A model generated the notes under the pieces. The model was given only the letters and a program-made list of their open reading frames with translations, was not told where the DNA came from and ran no database searches. Of a DNA stretch of 54,460 bases, positions 25,283 to 32,587 are shown one piece after another; within the stretch, counting starts at the first letter, position 1; each line of letters begins with the position of its first letter. The translations under genes and the position numbers were made by a program. Origin of the DNA: Firmicutes bacterium CAG:475 (GTDB lineage Bacteria > Bacillota > Clostridia > Christensenellales > CAG-917); NCBI GenBank assembly GCA_000434435.1, contig FR895563.1, positions 1 through 54,460 on the forward strand. Reading direction: 5' to 3'.

Positions 25283-25301
25283 CGAACAAAGAATATGAAT
25301 A

Positions 25302-25336
25302 AAAAAATGCGTTTGGTTTTTCCAGACGCATTTTTT
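25302..25336 (+). terminator. Terminator of the aromatic operon
   Basis: A6-TGCGTTTGG (25302-25316) pairs with CCAGACGCA-T6 (25322-25336), one G-U pair, with the T tract inside the arm. Confidence 0.88.
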
Positions 25337-25395
25337 GTGTAATGCACCGAAAACGGTACTACAATTCGATTAAAATTAAAAAAGAAAAAGCCGTA

Positions 25396-25424
25396 TTGAT
25401 ATTTATGTGTTGATATGGTAAAAT
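25396..25424 (+). promoter_or_regulatory. Promoter for the DUF262 gene
   Basis: TTGATA (25396-25401) and TAAAAT (25419-25424) are 17 bp apart, about 28 bp upstream of the start codon. Confidence 0.7.
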
Positions 25425-25452
25425 TTAAAATATTAAAGGTTTAGAGGTGTAT

Positions 25453-27282
25453 ATGGGGATTGAATTGCAAAAATATTCTACAAACAGTTTGCCTGTCAGC
25501 GTATTAATTAGCCAAATTTTGTCAAAACAAATTGCAATTCCTGAGATTCAGCGTCCGTTTGTTTGGAAAGCAAAACAAGTGCGTGATCTAATGGATTCAC
25601 TGTATAAAGGTTATCCCACAGGGTATATTATTATTTGGCAAAACCCAAACATAAAACTAAAAGATGGATCTTTGTCGGTAGGGAAGAAGATTATCATAGA
25701 CGGACAGCAACGTATAACTGCATTGATGACAGCAATTGCAGGTCTTCCAATAGTAAACAGCGATTATAAGAAGTGCAGAATCAAAATTGCGTTCAATCCG
25801 TTTGCGGCATTGTCAGATGACAAGGATGCAGAAATATTTGCTGTTCAAGATTCTAGCCATTTAAAATCTAAAAAATGGATTCCGGATATTGCTGAAATAT
25901 TCCAAACGGGATTTAATATGTTTGGATTTGTCAGAGAGTATTGTACAAACAATCCGGATATGCGCGATAGCGACCTTGGCGAAATTTTGTCAAAACTCTT
26001 AAATATCGGTAATAGACAAATAGGCATAATCGAGCTTTCCGACACATTAGAAATAGATTTGGTTACTGATATTTTTATTCGCATAAATTCAAAGGGCACT
26101 TCTTTGAGTCAAGGCGATTTTGTCATGTCAAAAATAGCGGCAGACGAGAAATTCGGTGGAAATCAATTGCGAAAGGCAATTGACTATTTTAGTCATCTTG
26201 CAATAGAGCCGTCTTTTTATTCGACAATTAAGGAAAACGATGTAGATTTTGCTCGTAGCGATTATTTCCCCAAAATGGAATGGCTTAAGGACGACCTTGA
26301 AACCGTGTTCGACCCCGATTGCGACGATGTGTTAAGAGTCGCATTTATGTACAAATTCAAGAGAGCAAAATTGGCGGATTTGGTTGGCTTGTTGTCCGGA
26401 AGAGATTTTAAGACGAGAGATTACAACGAGAGCATAGTTGAAAATACATACAAAGAGCTTATAGACGGTGTAAAAAATGTCATAAATGAAAACAATTTTA
26501 AACAGTTTATGATAGCAATAAAAGGTGCCGGTTTCGTATCAAATAAACTTGTTACATCCAATATGGCGTTGGACTTTGCCTATACGCTATATTTGATTTT
26601 AAAGAAAAACGAGTCTATTGCCGTTGGTGAGGTTAAAAGGATTGTTCAAAAGTGGTATGTTTTGTCTGTGCTTACAGGCAGGTATTCGTCATCACCTGAA
26701 ACTGCATTTGCGAAAGATTTGAGGCTGATTGATGAAAATGGCGTACAAAAAGTTTTGCAAGACATTGAAGCGGCTACTTTGTCGGATAACTTTTGGAATG
26801 TGAAAGTAGTGCAGGATTTGGAATATACATCGACAAATAATCCAACGTTCTTGGTATTTCTTGCTGCGCAAATCACAAGGAATGATATTTCGCTTTTATC
26901 AAACAATGTTTCTGTGCGCGAACTGGTTTTGCTCGGCGGGGATATACATCATATCTTTCCAAAGGATTATTTGAAAAAACTTGGACATGAAAAGAGTAGT
27001 TACAATCAAGATGCAAACTATGTCTATCTTGATAAGCCTGTCAATCAATCTATAGGCAATAAAGCACCGAATGTTTATTTTGAAGAAGCATTCAATCAAT
27101 GCGATACCAAACAGATTAGAGTTGGCGCAATAGTCGATAAAAAGCAATTGATTGACAACTTGAATATGAATTGTATCCCTGAAAACGTCAGGTATATGGA
27201 TGAGTCCAATTATGCTGAATTTTTGGAGCAGAGAAGAAAAATGATGGCGCAAAAGATAAAAGAATATTATTATTCGCTTTGA
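25453..27282 (+). CDS. DUF262/HNH protein, GmrSD-like restriction enzyme
   Basis: A 609-residue protein with the DUF262 (ParB/sulfiredoxin-like) signature IIDGQQRITAL (D83-R87) and, near the C-terminus, an HNH-type motif GGDIHHIFPKD (D497, H499, H500) in a DUF1524-like setting. Together these make a single-chain GmrSD-type nuclease, a family that includes type IV restriction enzymes cutting modified phage DNA. In GmrSD the first domain is thought to use nucleotides and the second to cut DNA. ATG 25453 is preferred to the in-frame GTG at 25447, which overlaps the AGAGG ribosome binding site. Codon use is visibly more AT-rich than in the aromatic operon, suggesting transfer. Defence is inferred from the family, not from neighbours. 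Confidence 0.82.
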   Translation: MGIELQKYSTNSLPVSVLISQILSKQIAIPEIQRPFVWKAKQVRDLMDSLYKGYPTGYIIIWQNPNIKLKDGSLSVGKKIIIDGQQRITALMTAIAGLPIVNSDYKKCRIKIAFNPFAALSDDKDAEIFAVQDSSHLKSKKWIPDIAEIFQTGFNMFGFVREYCTNNPDMRDSDLGEILSKLLNIGNRQIGIIELSDTLEIDLVTDIFIRINSKGTSLSQGDFVMSKIAADEKFGGNQLRKAIDYFSHLAIEPSFYSTIKENDVDFARSDYFPKMEWLKDDLETVFDPDCDDVLRVAFMYKFKRAKLADLVGLLSGRDFKTRDYNESIVENTYKELIDGVKNVINENNFKQFMIAIKGAGFVSNKLVTSNMALDFAYTLYLILKKNESIAVGEVKRIVQKWYVLSVLTGRYSSSPETAFAKDLRLIDENGVQKVLQDIEAATLSDNFWNVKVVQDLEYTSTNNPTFLVFLAAQITRNDISLLSNNVSVRELVLLGGDIHHIFPKDYLKKLGHEKSSYNQDANYVYLDKPVNQSIGNKAPNVYFEEAFNQCDTKQIRVGAIVDKKQLIDNLNMNCIPENVRYMDESNYAEFLEQRRKMMAQKIKEYYYSL

Positions 27283-27291
27283 GGTTGGCGT

Positions 27292-27602
27292 ATGCAAGAT
27301 TTTGAAAAAATGGAAAATACAGTTAAAGCAGAATTGCCCGAATATAAAGAGAAACGCATTCTCAACAAAAAACAATGGAAAGACGGCATAGCACAGATTG
27401 TAATTGTTGACGGCGTAAGCTGGGCGTGTTGCACAAGATGCAGCCATAAACTTGGGAAAATCAACAGTATGAAGCATTGAAAGAGAGCAATTTTAGCATC
27501 GAAATCAAATGCCAATCGTGCAAATGGATAAATACGGTCTCAAAGCGTTCGATTCTATGTGCGGACGTTACCCAGACACCTAACATCAATGAACAAGAAT
27601 AG
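27292..27602 (+). pseudogene. Com-like zinc-ribbon protein, frameshifted
   Basis: The frame starting at 27292 (GAGG ribosome binding site, 9 bp after the DUF262 stop) encodes 62 residues with CCTRCSHKLG and stops at 27480. Stepping back one base at the GGG at 27454-27456 restores a frame that continues to a TAG at 27600-27602 and supplies IEIKCQSCKWINTV. The two halves together give the C-x2-C ... KC-x2-C zinc ribbon of Com-like small regulators, with NQQYEALKESNF in between. This points to a single-base deletion, or less likely programmed -1 frameshifting, since the local T-GGG-AAA is a poor slippery site. The intact form would have about 103 residues. Its role beside DUF262 is unknown. Confidence 0.5.
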
Positions 27603-27888
27603 ACAAATATCCCGAGCGACCAGACTCGGGATATTTGCTTTGTAAGAAGATATTTAAGGGAGAAAATCACAATGCTTTGAGCATTGACAATTTGTTTTCG
27701 TGAGCTACTTTGCCTTTGTGCCTTTATTATAAGCATACAATGCGATATAAGTCAATCAAAAATATGAAAAATATTTCACATTATTTTATCGGGCACGGTA
27801 AGCACTGAAAATCGAGAGAAATTTTTATTGACAAACGCCTCACAGGAAAGAAAATAAGCAATCGTTTTCTTAAAGTTGAACAAAACGC
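27603..27888 (+). other. Gene-free stretch with two hairpins
   Basis: A 13-bp perfect stem (27604-27616 with 27625-27637, CAAATATCCCGAG arm) follows the zinc-ribbon frame directly. It is probably its terminator although the T tract is short. A second hairpin, CAATGCT-TTG-AGCATTG, is at 27670-27686. The rest is AT-rich with no gene that I can support. Confidence 0.5.
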
Positions 27889-27917
27889 TTGTCAAACAGT
27901 TGGTTTTAGTGTAAAAT
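27889..27917 (+). promoter_or_regulatory. Promoter for tRNA-Val
   Basis: TTGTCA (27889-27894) and TAAAAT (27912-27917), 17-bp spacing, ending about 22 bp before the tRNA. Confidence 0.75.
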
Positions 27918-27939
27918 ATCAAATGTTCACGATGAATGC

Positions 27940-28016
27940 GGAGGCATAGCCCAGTTGGTTAGAGCGCTACGTTGACATCGTAGAGGTCATAAGTTCGAGT
28001 CTTATTGTCTCCACCA
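27940..28016 (+). tRNA. tRNA-Val (anticodon GAC)
   Basis: A full cloverleaf can be drawn. The acceptor stem is GGAGGCA with TGTCTCC (one G-U), the D arm contains AGTTGGTTAGA, and the anticodon stem CTACG/CGTAG has the loop TTGACAT (anticodon GAC). The T arm includes GTTCGAGTC. CCA is encoded at 28014-28016. It has its own promoter and terminators and reads GUC/GUU valine codons. Confidence 0.93.
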
Positions 28017-28023
28017 TACGTGA

Positions 28024-28083
28024 ACAAAAAAGAACTTGCTTTTTTGTAAGAAGAAAACCCCGAAATATCGGGGCTTTTTCTTT
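28024..28083 (+). terminator. Two consecutive terminator hairpins after tRNA-Val
   Basis: ACAAAAAAG pairs with CTTTTTTGT (about 28024-28047). Then CCCCGA-AATA-TCGGGG (28058-28073) is followed by CTTTTTC. Either could end the tRNA transcript. Confidence 0.75.
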
Positions 28084-28228
28084 TCTGTGCGGAAGTTTGC
28101 AAAATGCATATCTTTCGTGTAAGAGCGGTGCGTTTGTTTGTGACAGTGCGGACGGATAAATCGAGGGCATAGCACAATGTTTGTTCGCCTGGCGGAGGTT
28201 TAAACTGTCGTAGGGGAATGAAAAGTGA

Positions 28229-28257
28229 TTGATTTTGCAAATAATCCACGCTATAAT
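28229..28257 (+). promoter_or_regulatory. Promoter overlapping the start of the small membrane protein gene
   Basis: TTGATT (28229-28234) and a perfect TATAAT (28252-28257) are 17 bp apart. The expected transcription start is at or within a base or two of the ATG at 28264, suggesting a leaderless mRNA. Confidence 0.65.
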
Positions 28258-28263
28258 GGCGGT

Positions 28264-28527
28264 ATGAGCAGAAAAGATAAACGCGACGATTGGGATAACG
28301 GCATGACTATTGCCCCTATGAACGGCGACGAGTTGCCGAAATATAGGCGTGCAATTTATCTCAACAGCGAAAGACGTCCAAAAAACAAGAGAGAAAAAAG
28401 CGACATAACGAGAAAGGAACAGCGCGCAATGATCCGAGCGATGTTTGAGGTTATGCTGCCGCGTGTGCTTATCGTTTTGTTGTGCTTCGGCGTAACCGCG
28501 CTTCTTATTTGGCTGTGGCTCAAATAG
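28264..28527 (+). CDS. Small single-pass membrane protein (hypothetical)
   Basis: An 87-residue protein with a charged N-terminal part containing DDWDNGMTIAPMNG, which resembles the D-x-D-G-x-T-I-A-x-M motif of small Firmicutes membrane proteins, and one C-terminal membrane helix (about 65-86). Lys/Arg-rich sequence before the helix predicts an N-in orientation. The function is unknown. ATG 28264 is the natural start, because the conserved motif begins soon after and the only earlier in-frame start lies inside the promoter. There is no real ribosome binding site. It is followed by a terminator shared with the convergent lipoprotein gene. Confidence 0.7.
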   Translation: MSRKDKRDDWDNGMTIAPMNGDELPKYRRAIYLNSERRPKNKREKSDITRKEQRAMIRAMFEVMLPRVLIVLLCFGVTALLIWLWLK

Positions 28528-28560
28528 GGCGGAATGAATTGTCGCGAGATTTGAGAATAT

Positions 28561-28593
28561 AAAAAGCGGAACGCAATTTGCGCTCCGCTTTTT
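28561..28593. terminator. Bidirectional terminator between convergent genes
   Basis: AAAAAGCGGA and TCCGCTTTTT (28561-28570 with 28584-28593) enclose CGCA/TGCG. A and T tracts on both sides allow it to serve both the small membrane protein and the minus-strand lipoprotein. Confidence 0.85.
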
Positions 28594-28608
28594 ATAGTGA
28601 TATTTTTT

Positions 28609-31600
28609 TTATTTAGTAGTTGTTACAAAAACAAGCATTTTAAAAACGGTTTTTCCATCTTTGTCGAACGATAATGTCGCATTATCTCCGTAAGTACCGT
28701 ATTCAAAAGTGTAGCATCTTTCTCCGACATAGAATTCGACATAATACGAAAGATGTTGGTTGCTTGAATAATCTGTTATGGTAGCTTTTGTTATCGTTAT
28801 CGGCTCACCACCTTCAAGCGAGAATATGATATTGTGTTCGTTTATCGTTATGCTTGTTCCATCTTCGCTTGTCCAAGTATGTTGAAGGTTTTTTGGCGCA
28901 TTGATATTTGCGCCCAAAGTGAAGTCCACGTCATAGCCGCCGTCAACTTGATACAAGTTGAATTTCTTTGCTTCCGCATCGTAGGTGAAGAAAGTCTTCG
29001 TGCCGTTGAGATCAAACTCGAATTGACCCTTTTCAACGTCATATTCGGCTCTTATCGACACAAATGCAGCGTCGCCGATTTTGAGTTGCAATTTGCCGTT
29101 TTTGTCGATGACCGCGGTTATTTTGGTTGCGCCGTCAGCGCCTTCCCACGTGCCGATAATCTCTTCGGGAACTTTGGTGGAAATCTTCTTGAAAAGAACG
29201 ACCATCAAATCGTTGTCGTCATATAGCGTCATGAAGAAATTTCCGTAGATATTGTAACCTACAAGAATATACTTTGTATAAGGGTCACCTTCAAAGTTTA
29301 CGACATAGCCGTAGTTTTCGTCAAACTGAACGGGGTATGGCTTACCGTTGACAGTGATTGATGTGTCGGTGATTACGATGGTATAGTCGTACGTTGAATC
29401 TTTGTCCGTTGCCCAAGTTCCGATATACTTCGTATTAAATGCGGTTGTGCGTTCAAGCACTTGACCGCCGTTTGCGCTTATGTACAGTTTGTCTTTGTTC
29501 ACCTTACCGAATACGCTGTAGAAAGAAACAACAAACGCGGTATCTGTGCCGTAAGTGCCGACAAAACCGGTTTCGGAACTATAAGACGTAGGCGTGAAGG
29601 GTTGACCGTTTATAGTTATATCGCTATATGTTATCCTAACCTTGAACGTTTCATCCGACGACATATAAAGTCCGACGTAATCGGCAGGTATTTCGATGCC
29701 GGCGGAATCGGTTGTCTTGAATGCGTGGAATTGATCCAACGCCGTTCCGGATCGGTTGTCGATTATCAATACATAGAGAGCGGTTACCGTTTCATTGCCG
29801 TTCTTAACTTGTTGCACCTCAAAATTGTACGTGTAGGAATCAAGTTTTGCGATTATGCCTTCGCTTTCGCTGTACGAAATTACGGTCATCAATGCGCCGT
29901 TGTACTTGATGGTGTAGGTTTGGAAAACAAACGTATCGTCGTAATTGCTGTCTTTATATTTCCATACGCCATGATACTCGTCGGGGATCTTTACGGTGGT
30001 CGTGTCCACTTTGTCCAATATATAGATTATGGAAAGATCATCCGTTGCAACGGATATTTGTTCTTTGCTCAACTTGCTTATCGTGACCGACTTGTTTTCC
30101 CAAGTTCCGACAAAATATTCTGCCGTAATGTCGGTGGATTGGTGATATTCGGTGAGCGCGATTTTTGAACCGTTGAGAGTGAAGCCCGATTTATCAACGG
30201 TAAGGAAGTTGCCTTCGTTGTCTTTGTATTGTCCGATATAATCGTCGAGAACGCTGGTTTTGCTTGCGTTTTCAAAGTCGAGGCCGAGGTCGGTCTTGAC
30301 GTCGAAAGCTGTGTTGAAATCAAACGTCAAAGTGACGGTTTCTTCGATACCGTAGGTCTTGTAGGTGAAAACGACTTGTTTGAGTGCGCCGTCCGCAAGG
30401 ATAAGAGTGAGGTCTTGTGCGTATTTGTAATACGCTTGCTCGTTGCCTATTGCAAAGTAGGGCGCAACGGTCTGAGCCATGCTGTCTTGATGAAGCGTAT
30501 ATTTGTTTTCGTCAACCTTTTTGAACAATGCGACGTCAAAGCCGAGGAGGCTCGGTTGATAATACGCAATGGATTCAACATTTACGGGGTCGCGCAATAC
30601 GACTTGGTTTGAGGATTTGAGATAGTCGAAAGGATAGACGTAACCGTCAAGTGCGACATAGCCGTGTTCTTCGTCCTTGTAGGAGTCGTAAACCATTTGT
30701 TCGTTGACGTACACCTTGTAGTCGGTGTCGCCGTAGCCGGGACGAGTTTCGCCGCCTTCGGGCTCTTTGTAACCGACTTCGTGGCCTTGGTGGCGCACCG
30801 TGTACGCAGCCTTTTCGGATGCGGCTTGAAGTGCCGAAGCGAGAACATCGTGGTCGGCGGTGTGCGGATAAGGTTGAGTGTAGAGTGTGTCAACGCTTGC
30901 CGTGCCGTGTTCGCTGAGGTCGAAATCGTAGGTGGATACGTACGTTTCGGAAGCGGAGGAGGGTTGAATGCGTTCTGTTACGATATGAAGTTTGGTCGCC
31001 AATCCGTTTTCAACGGTGATTGTGAAAGACGCGATGCTTTCCGTCCAGCCCGAAAGCGCGCTTGCCGCTTCTTTTGCTTTTGCGGCGTTGTACATCACGT
31101 ATTCAGTGTCGCTAACCTTTTCAAAATCGCTTGCCGCAAGCAAATCGAATGGGTTGTAATAGGTTTCGAAAAGCTCGTCGGAAGTGAGTTCGACAACGGT
31201 GTTTTTGTTTGTGTGTTGGATAACGGTGATATTGCGGTTGTTTTTGCCGAACACCGATTCAAAATACACCTTGCCAGTTTCGGCGTCGGATTCGATTTGA
31301 GAGATTTGTTTGTCGCCGAACACGGTTTCGATATTGTGAGTGAAATCGTAATCGTCGTCGTCCGCGTCGTAGAAGTAGCAGCCTTTAACTTTCAGTCTGC
31401 CTTGAAGGGTTGCAAAAACGTTTTCTTCCATATGCGCAACGAAATTTACGACGATTTGGGTGTCAACTTTGAGAGTAAGGCTCAAAGAACCGTCTGCGGA
31501 TGCATGGGTTTCCGTACCGTTGACGGTGTAGCTTTTGAGGATATAACCCTCTTTGGCGGTTGCGGTGATTTGCACCGTGGTATTGGGCGCGAAAACCGTG

Positions 31601-32007
31601 CCGACGGGGGATACGACGAACGAACCTTTTTCGTCGTCTGCGGATACCGTGAGAGCGACGTCGGTGGTTTGAATGATTTGAACGCTGATTTTCGTGTTGC
31701 CTTCGACGGTGAAGTTGTATTTTCCGTCTTGACCGCAAGAAAGAGCGGTGCCGTTTGCCGAAACGCTTTCGACCTCATATTTGCTTCCCGGTGCGATTGC
31801 AACCGTGACGTATGCAGTCTCGCCTTTTTGATAGCCTTGCGTATTCGTTGACGGAGATACGGTGATTTGTGCGATGGATTGGTCGACGTTGCACTCCGTA
31901 GAAACGGAATAATATTCGGTTTCGTTGCACGCGCTCAACCCCACTGCGAGAGTGAGTGCAAGCACGAGCGCAAGCGTGATTACGATGCCTTTGAACCCTT
32001 TGTTCAT
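28609..32007 (-). CDS. Large repeat-containing surface lipoprotein
   Basis: A 1132-residue exported lipoprotein; the lipobox LSAC gives C27 as the anchor. Residues about 35-195 hold two InlB-type bacterial repeat units (KYEVESVSANGTALS, GYILKSYTVNGTETH). The middle (about 200-590) is an unrecognised region. From about 600 to the C-terminus are at least six degenerate beta-rich repeats of about 75-90 residues, each starting near a Y-x-G-x-W/Y motif (YIGQYKD, YHGVWKY, YVGLYMSS, YIGTWATD, IIGTWEGAD). Similar GTW repeats occur in the lipoprotein at 49305. It probably binds a ligand at the cell surface; the ligand is unknown. AAGGAG precedes the ATG, with its own promoter. Confidence 0.75.
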   Translation of the reverse strand: MNKGFKGIVITLALVLALTLAVGLSACNETEYYSVSTECNVDQSIAQITVSPSTNTQGYQKGETAYVTVAIAPGSKYEVESVSANGTALSCGQDGKYNFTVEGNTKISVQIIQTTDVALTVSADDEKGSFVVSPVGTVFAPNTTVQITATAKEGYILKSYTVNGTETHASADGSLSLTLKVDTQIVVNFVAHMEENVFATLQGRLKVKGCYFYDADDDDYDFTHNIETVFGDKQISQIESDAETGKVYFESVFGKNNRNITVIQHTNKNTVVELTSDELFETYYNPFDLLAASDFEKVSDTEYVMYNAAKAKEAASALSGWTESIASFTITVENGLATKLHIVTERIQPSSASETYVSTYDFDLSEHGTASVDTLYTQPYPHTADHDVLASALQAASEKAAYTVRHQGHEVGYKEPEGGETRPGYGDTDYKVYVNEQMVYDSYKDEEHGYVALDGYVYPFDYLKSSNQVVLRDPVNVESIAYYQPSLLGFDVALFKKVDENKYTLHQDSMAQTVAPYFAIGNEQAYYKYAQDLTLILADGALKQVVFTYKTYGIEETVTLTFDFNTAFDVKTDLGLDFENASKTSVLDDYIGQYKDNEGNFLTVDKSGFTLNGSKIALTEYHQSTDITAEYFVGTWENKSVTISKLSKEQISVATDDLSIIYILDKVDTTTVKIPDEYHGVWKYKDSNYDDTFVFQTYTIKYNGALMTVISYSESEGIIAKLDSYTYNFEVQQVKNGNETVTALYVLIIDNRSGTALDQFHAFKTTDSAGIEIPADYVGLYMSSDETFKVRITYSDITINGQPFTPTSYSSETGFVGTYGTDTAFVVSFYSVFGKVNKDKLYISANGGQVLERTTAFNTKYIGTWATDKDSTYDYTIVITDTSITVNGKPYPVQFDENYGYVVNFEGDPYTKYILVGYNIYGNFFMTLYDDNDLMVVLFKKISTKVPEEIIGTWEGADGATKITAVIDKNGKLQLKIGDAAFVSIRAEYDVEKGQFEFDLNGTKTFFTYDAEAKKFNLYQVDGGYDVDFTLGANINAPKNLQHTWTSEDGTSITINEHNIIFSLEGGEPITITKATITDYSSNQHLSYYVEFYVGERCYTFEYGTYGDNATLSFDKDGKTVFKMLVFVTTTK

Positions 32008-32049
32008 ATATAACTCCTTATAAGGCCTATAATTTTTTTAATACACGCT

Positions 32050-32078
32050 ATCATAGCATCGCGCGAGCGTTTTGTAAA
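32050..32078 (-). promoter_or_regulatory. Promoter for the 1132-residue lipoprotein
   Basis: On the minus strand TTTACA (32078-32073) and TATGAT (32055-32050) are 17 bp apart. Confidence 0.6.
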
Positions 32079-32513
32079 CTTAAACAAAGGAAAAAGTCGC
32101 TATTTAATCGACAAAACGCTTATTTCGCGAACCGAAAGCGAAAATGTATAAAAATTTGCATATTATGCATAATTATAAATTTTCAAAAAAGTCTGTATCT
32201 TCTCGTCGGCAACCGCGAAAAACGAGATGTTTGCACACATGTATGTAAAATACACACGTTGTGGATTTTATATTACTTTTTTAATGTTCCTTAAAAAAAG
32301 AAAATTTTGTCAAACAGATGTCGATTTCAAAAATTAGATTGCCGAAAACGTTATGGTTGAAAAATTGAAATATACATTTAGAATATTGAAAACCACGCTT
32401 TTTATCGAAAAATGTCGATTTTTGCAAAATCCGTTTTTTCGTCATAATTTTTCAACAAAAACCGCAAATAAAAATTTTTATGCAAAAAAATGCGTTCGGA
32501 ACGAAGAAAGTTG

Positions 32514-32542
32514 TTGATTTTTAGGATTACCTTTGCTACAAT
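32514..32542 (+). promoter_or_regulatory. Promoter for the subtilase/LRR gene
   Basis: TTGATT (32514-32519) and TACAAT (32537-32542) are 17 bp apart; the ATG is at 32588. Confidence 0.7.
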
Positions 32543-32587
32543 TTACTCTTGTATTTTATAAATGCGCATATATGCGTGGAGACTTTA

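Larger units (their letters stand above)
32008..32587. other. AT-rich divergent intergenic region (580 bp)
   Basis: It separates two large surface-protein genes transcribed away from each other and holds one promoter for each. The central part (about 32100-32500) is very AT-rich, with A and T tracts that may bend DNA, and contains a TGCAT...ATGCA inverted repeat near 32158-32171. No gene or RNA with support was seen. Confidence 0.6.

Noticed and set aside
27454..27460. Programmed -1 frameshift site in the zinc-ribbon gene as the main explanation
   Set aside because: In the reading frame the sequence is T-GGG-AAA, a poor slippery heptamer, with no clear stimulatory structure, so mutation or sequencing error is more likely.
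25337..28016. Integration of a mobile element at tRNA-Val
   Set aside because: No duplicated 3' tRNA sequence and no integrase gene were seen in the window, and the patch lies on the 5' side of the tRNA.
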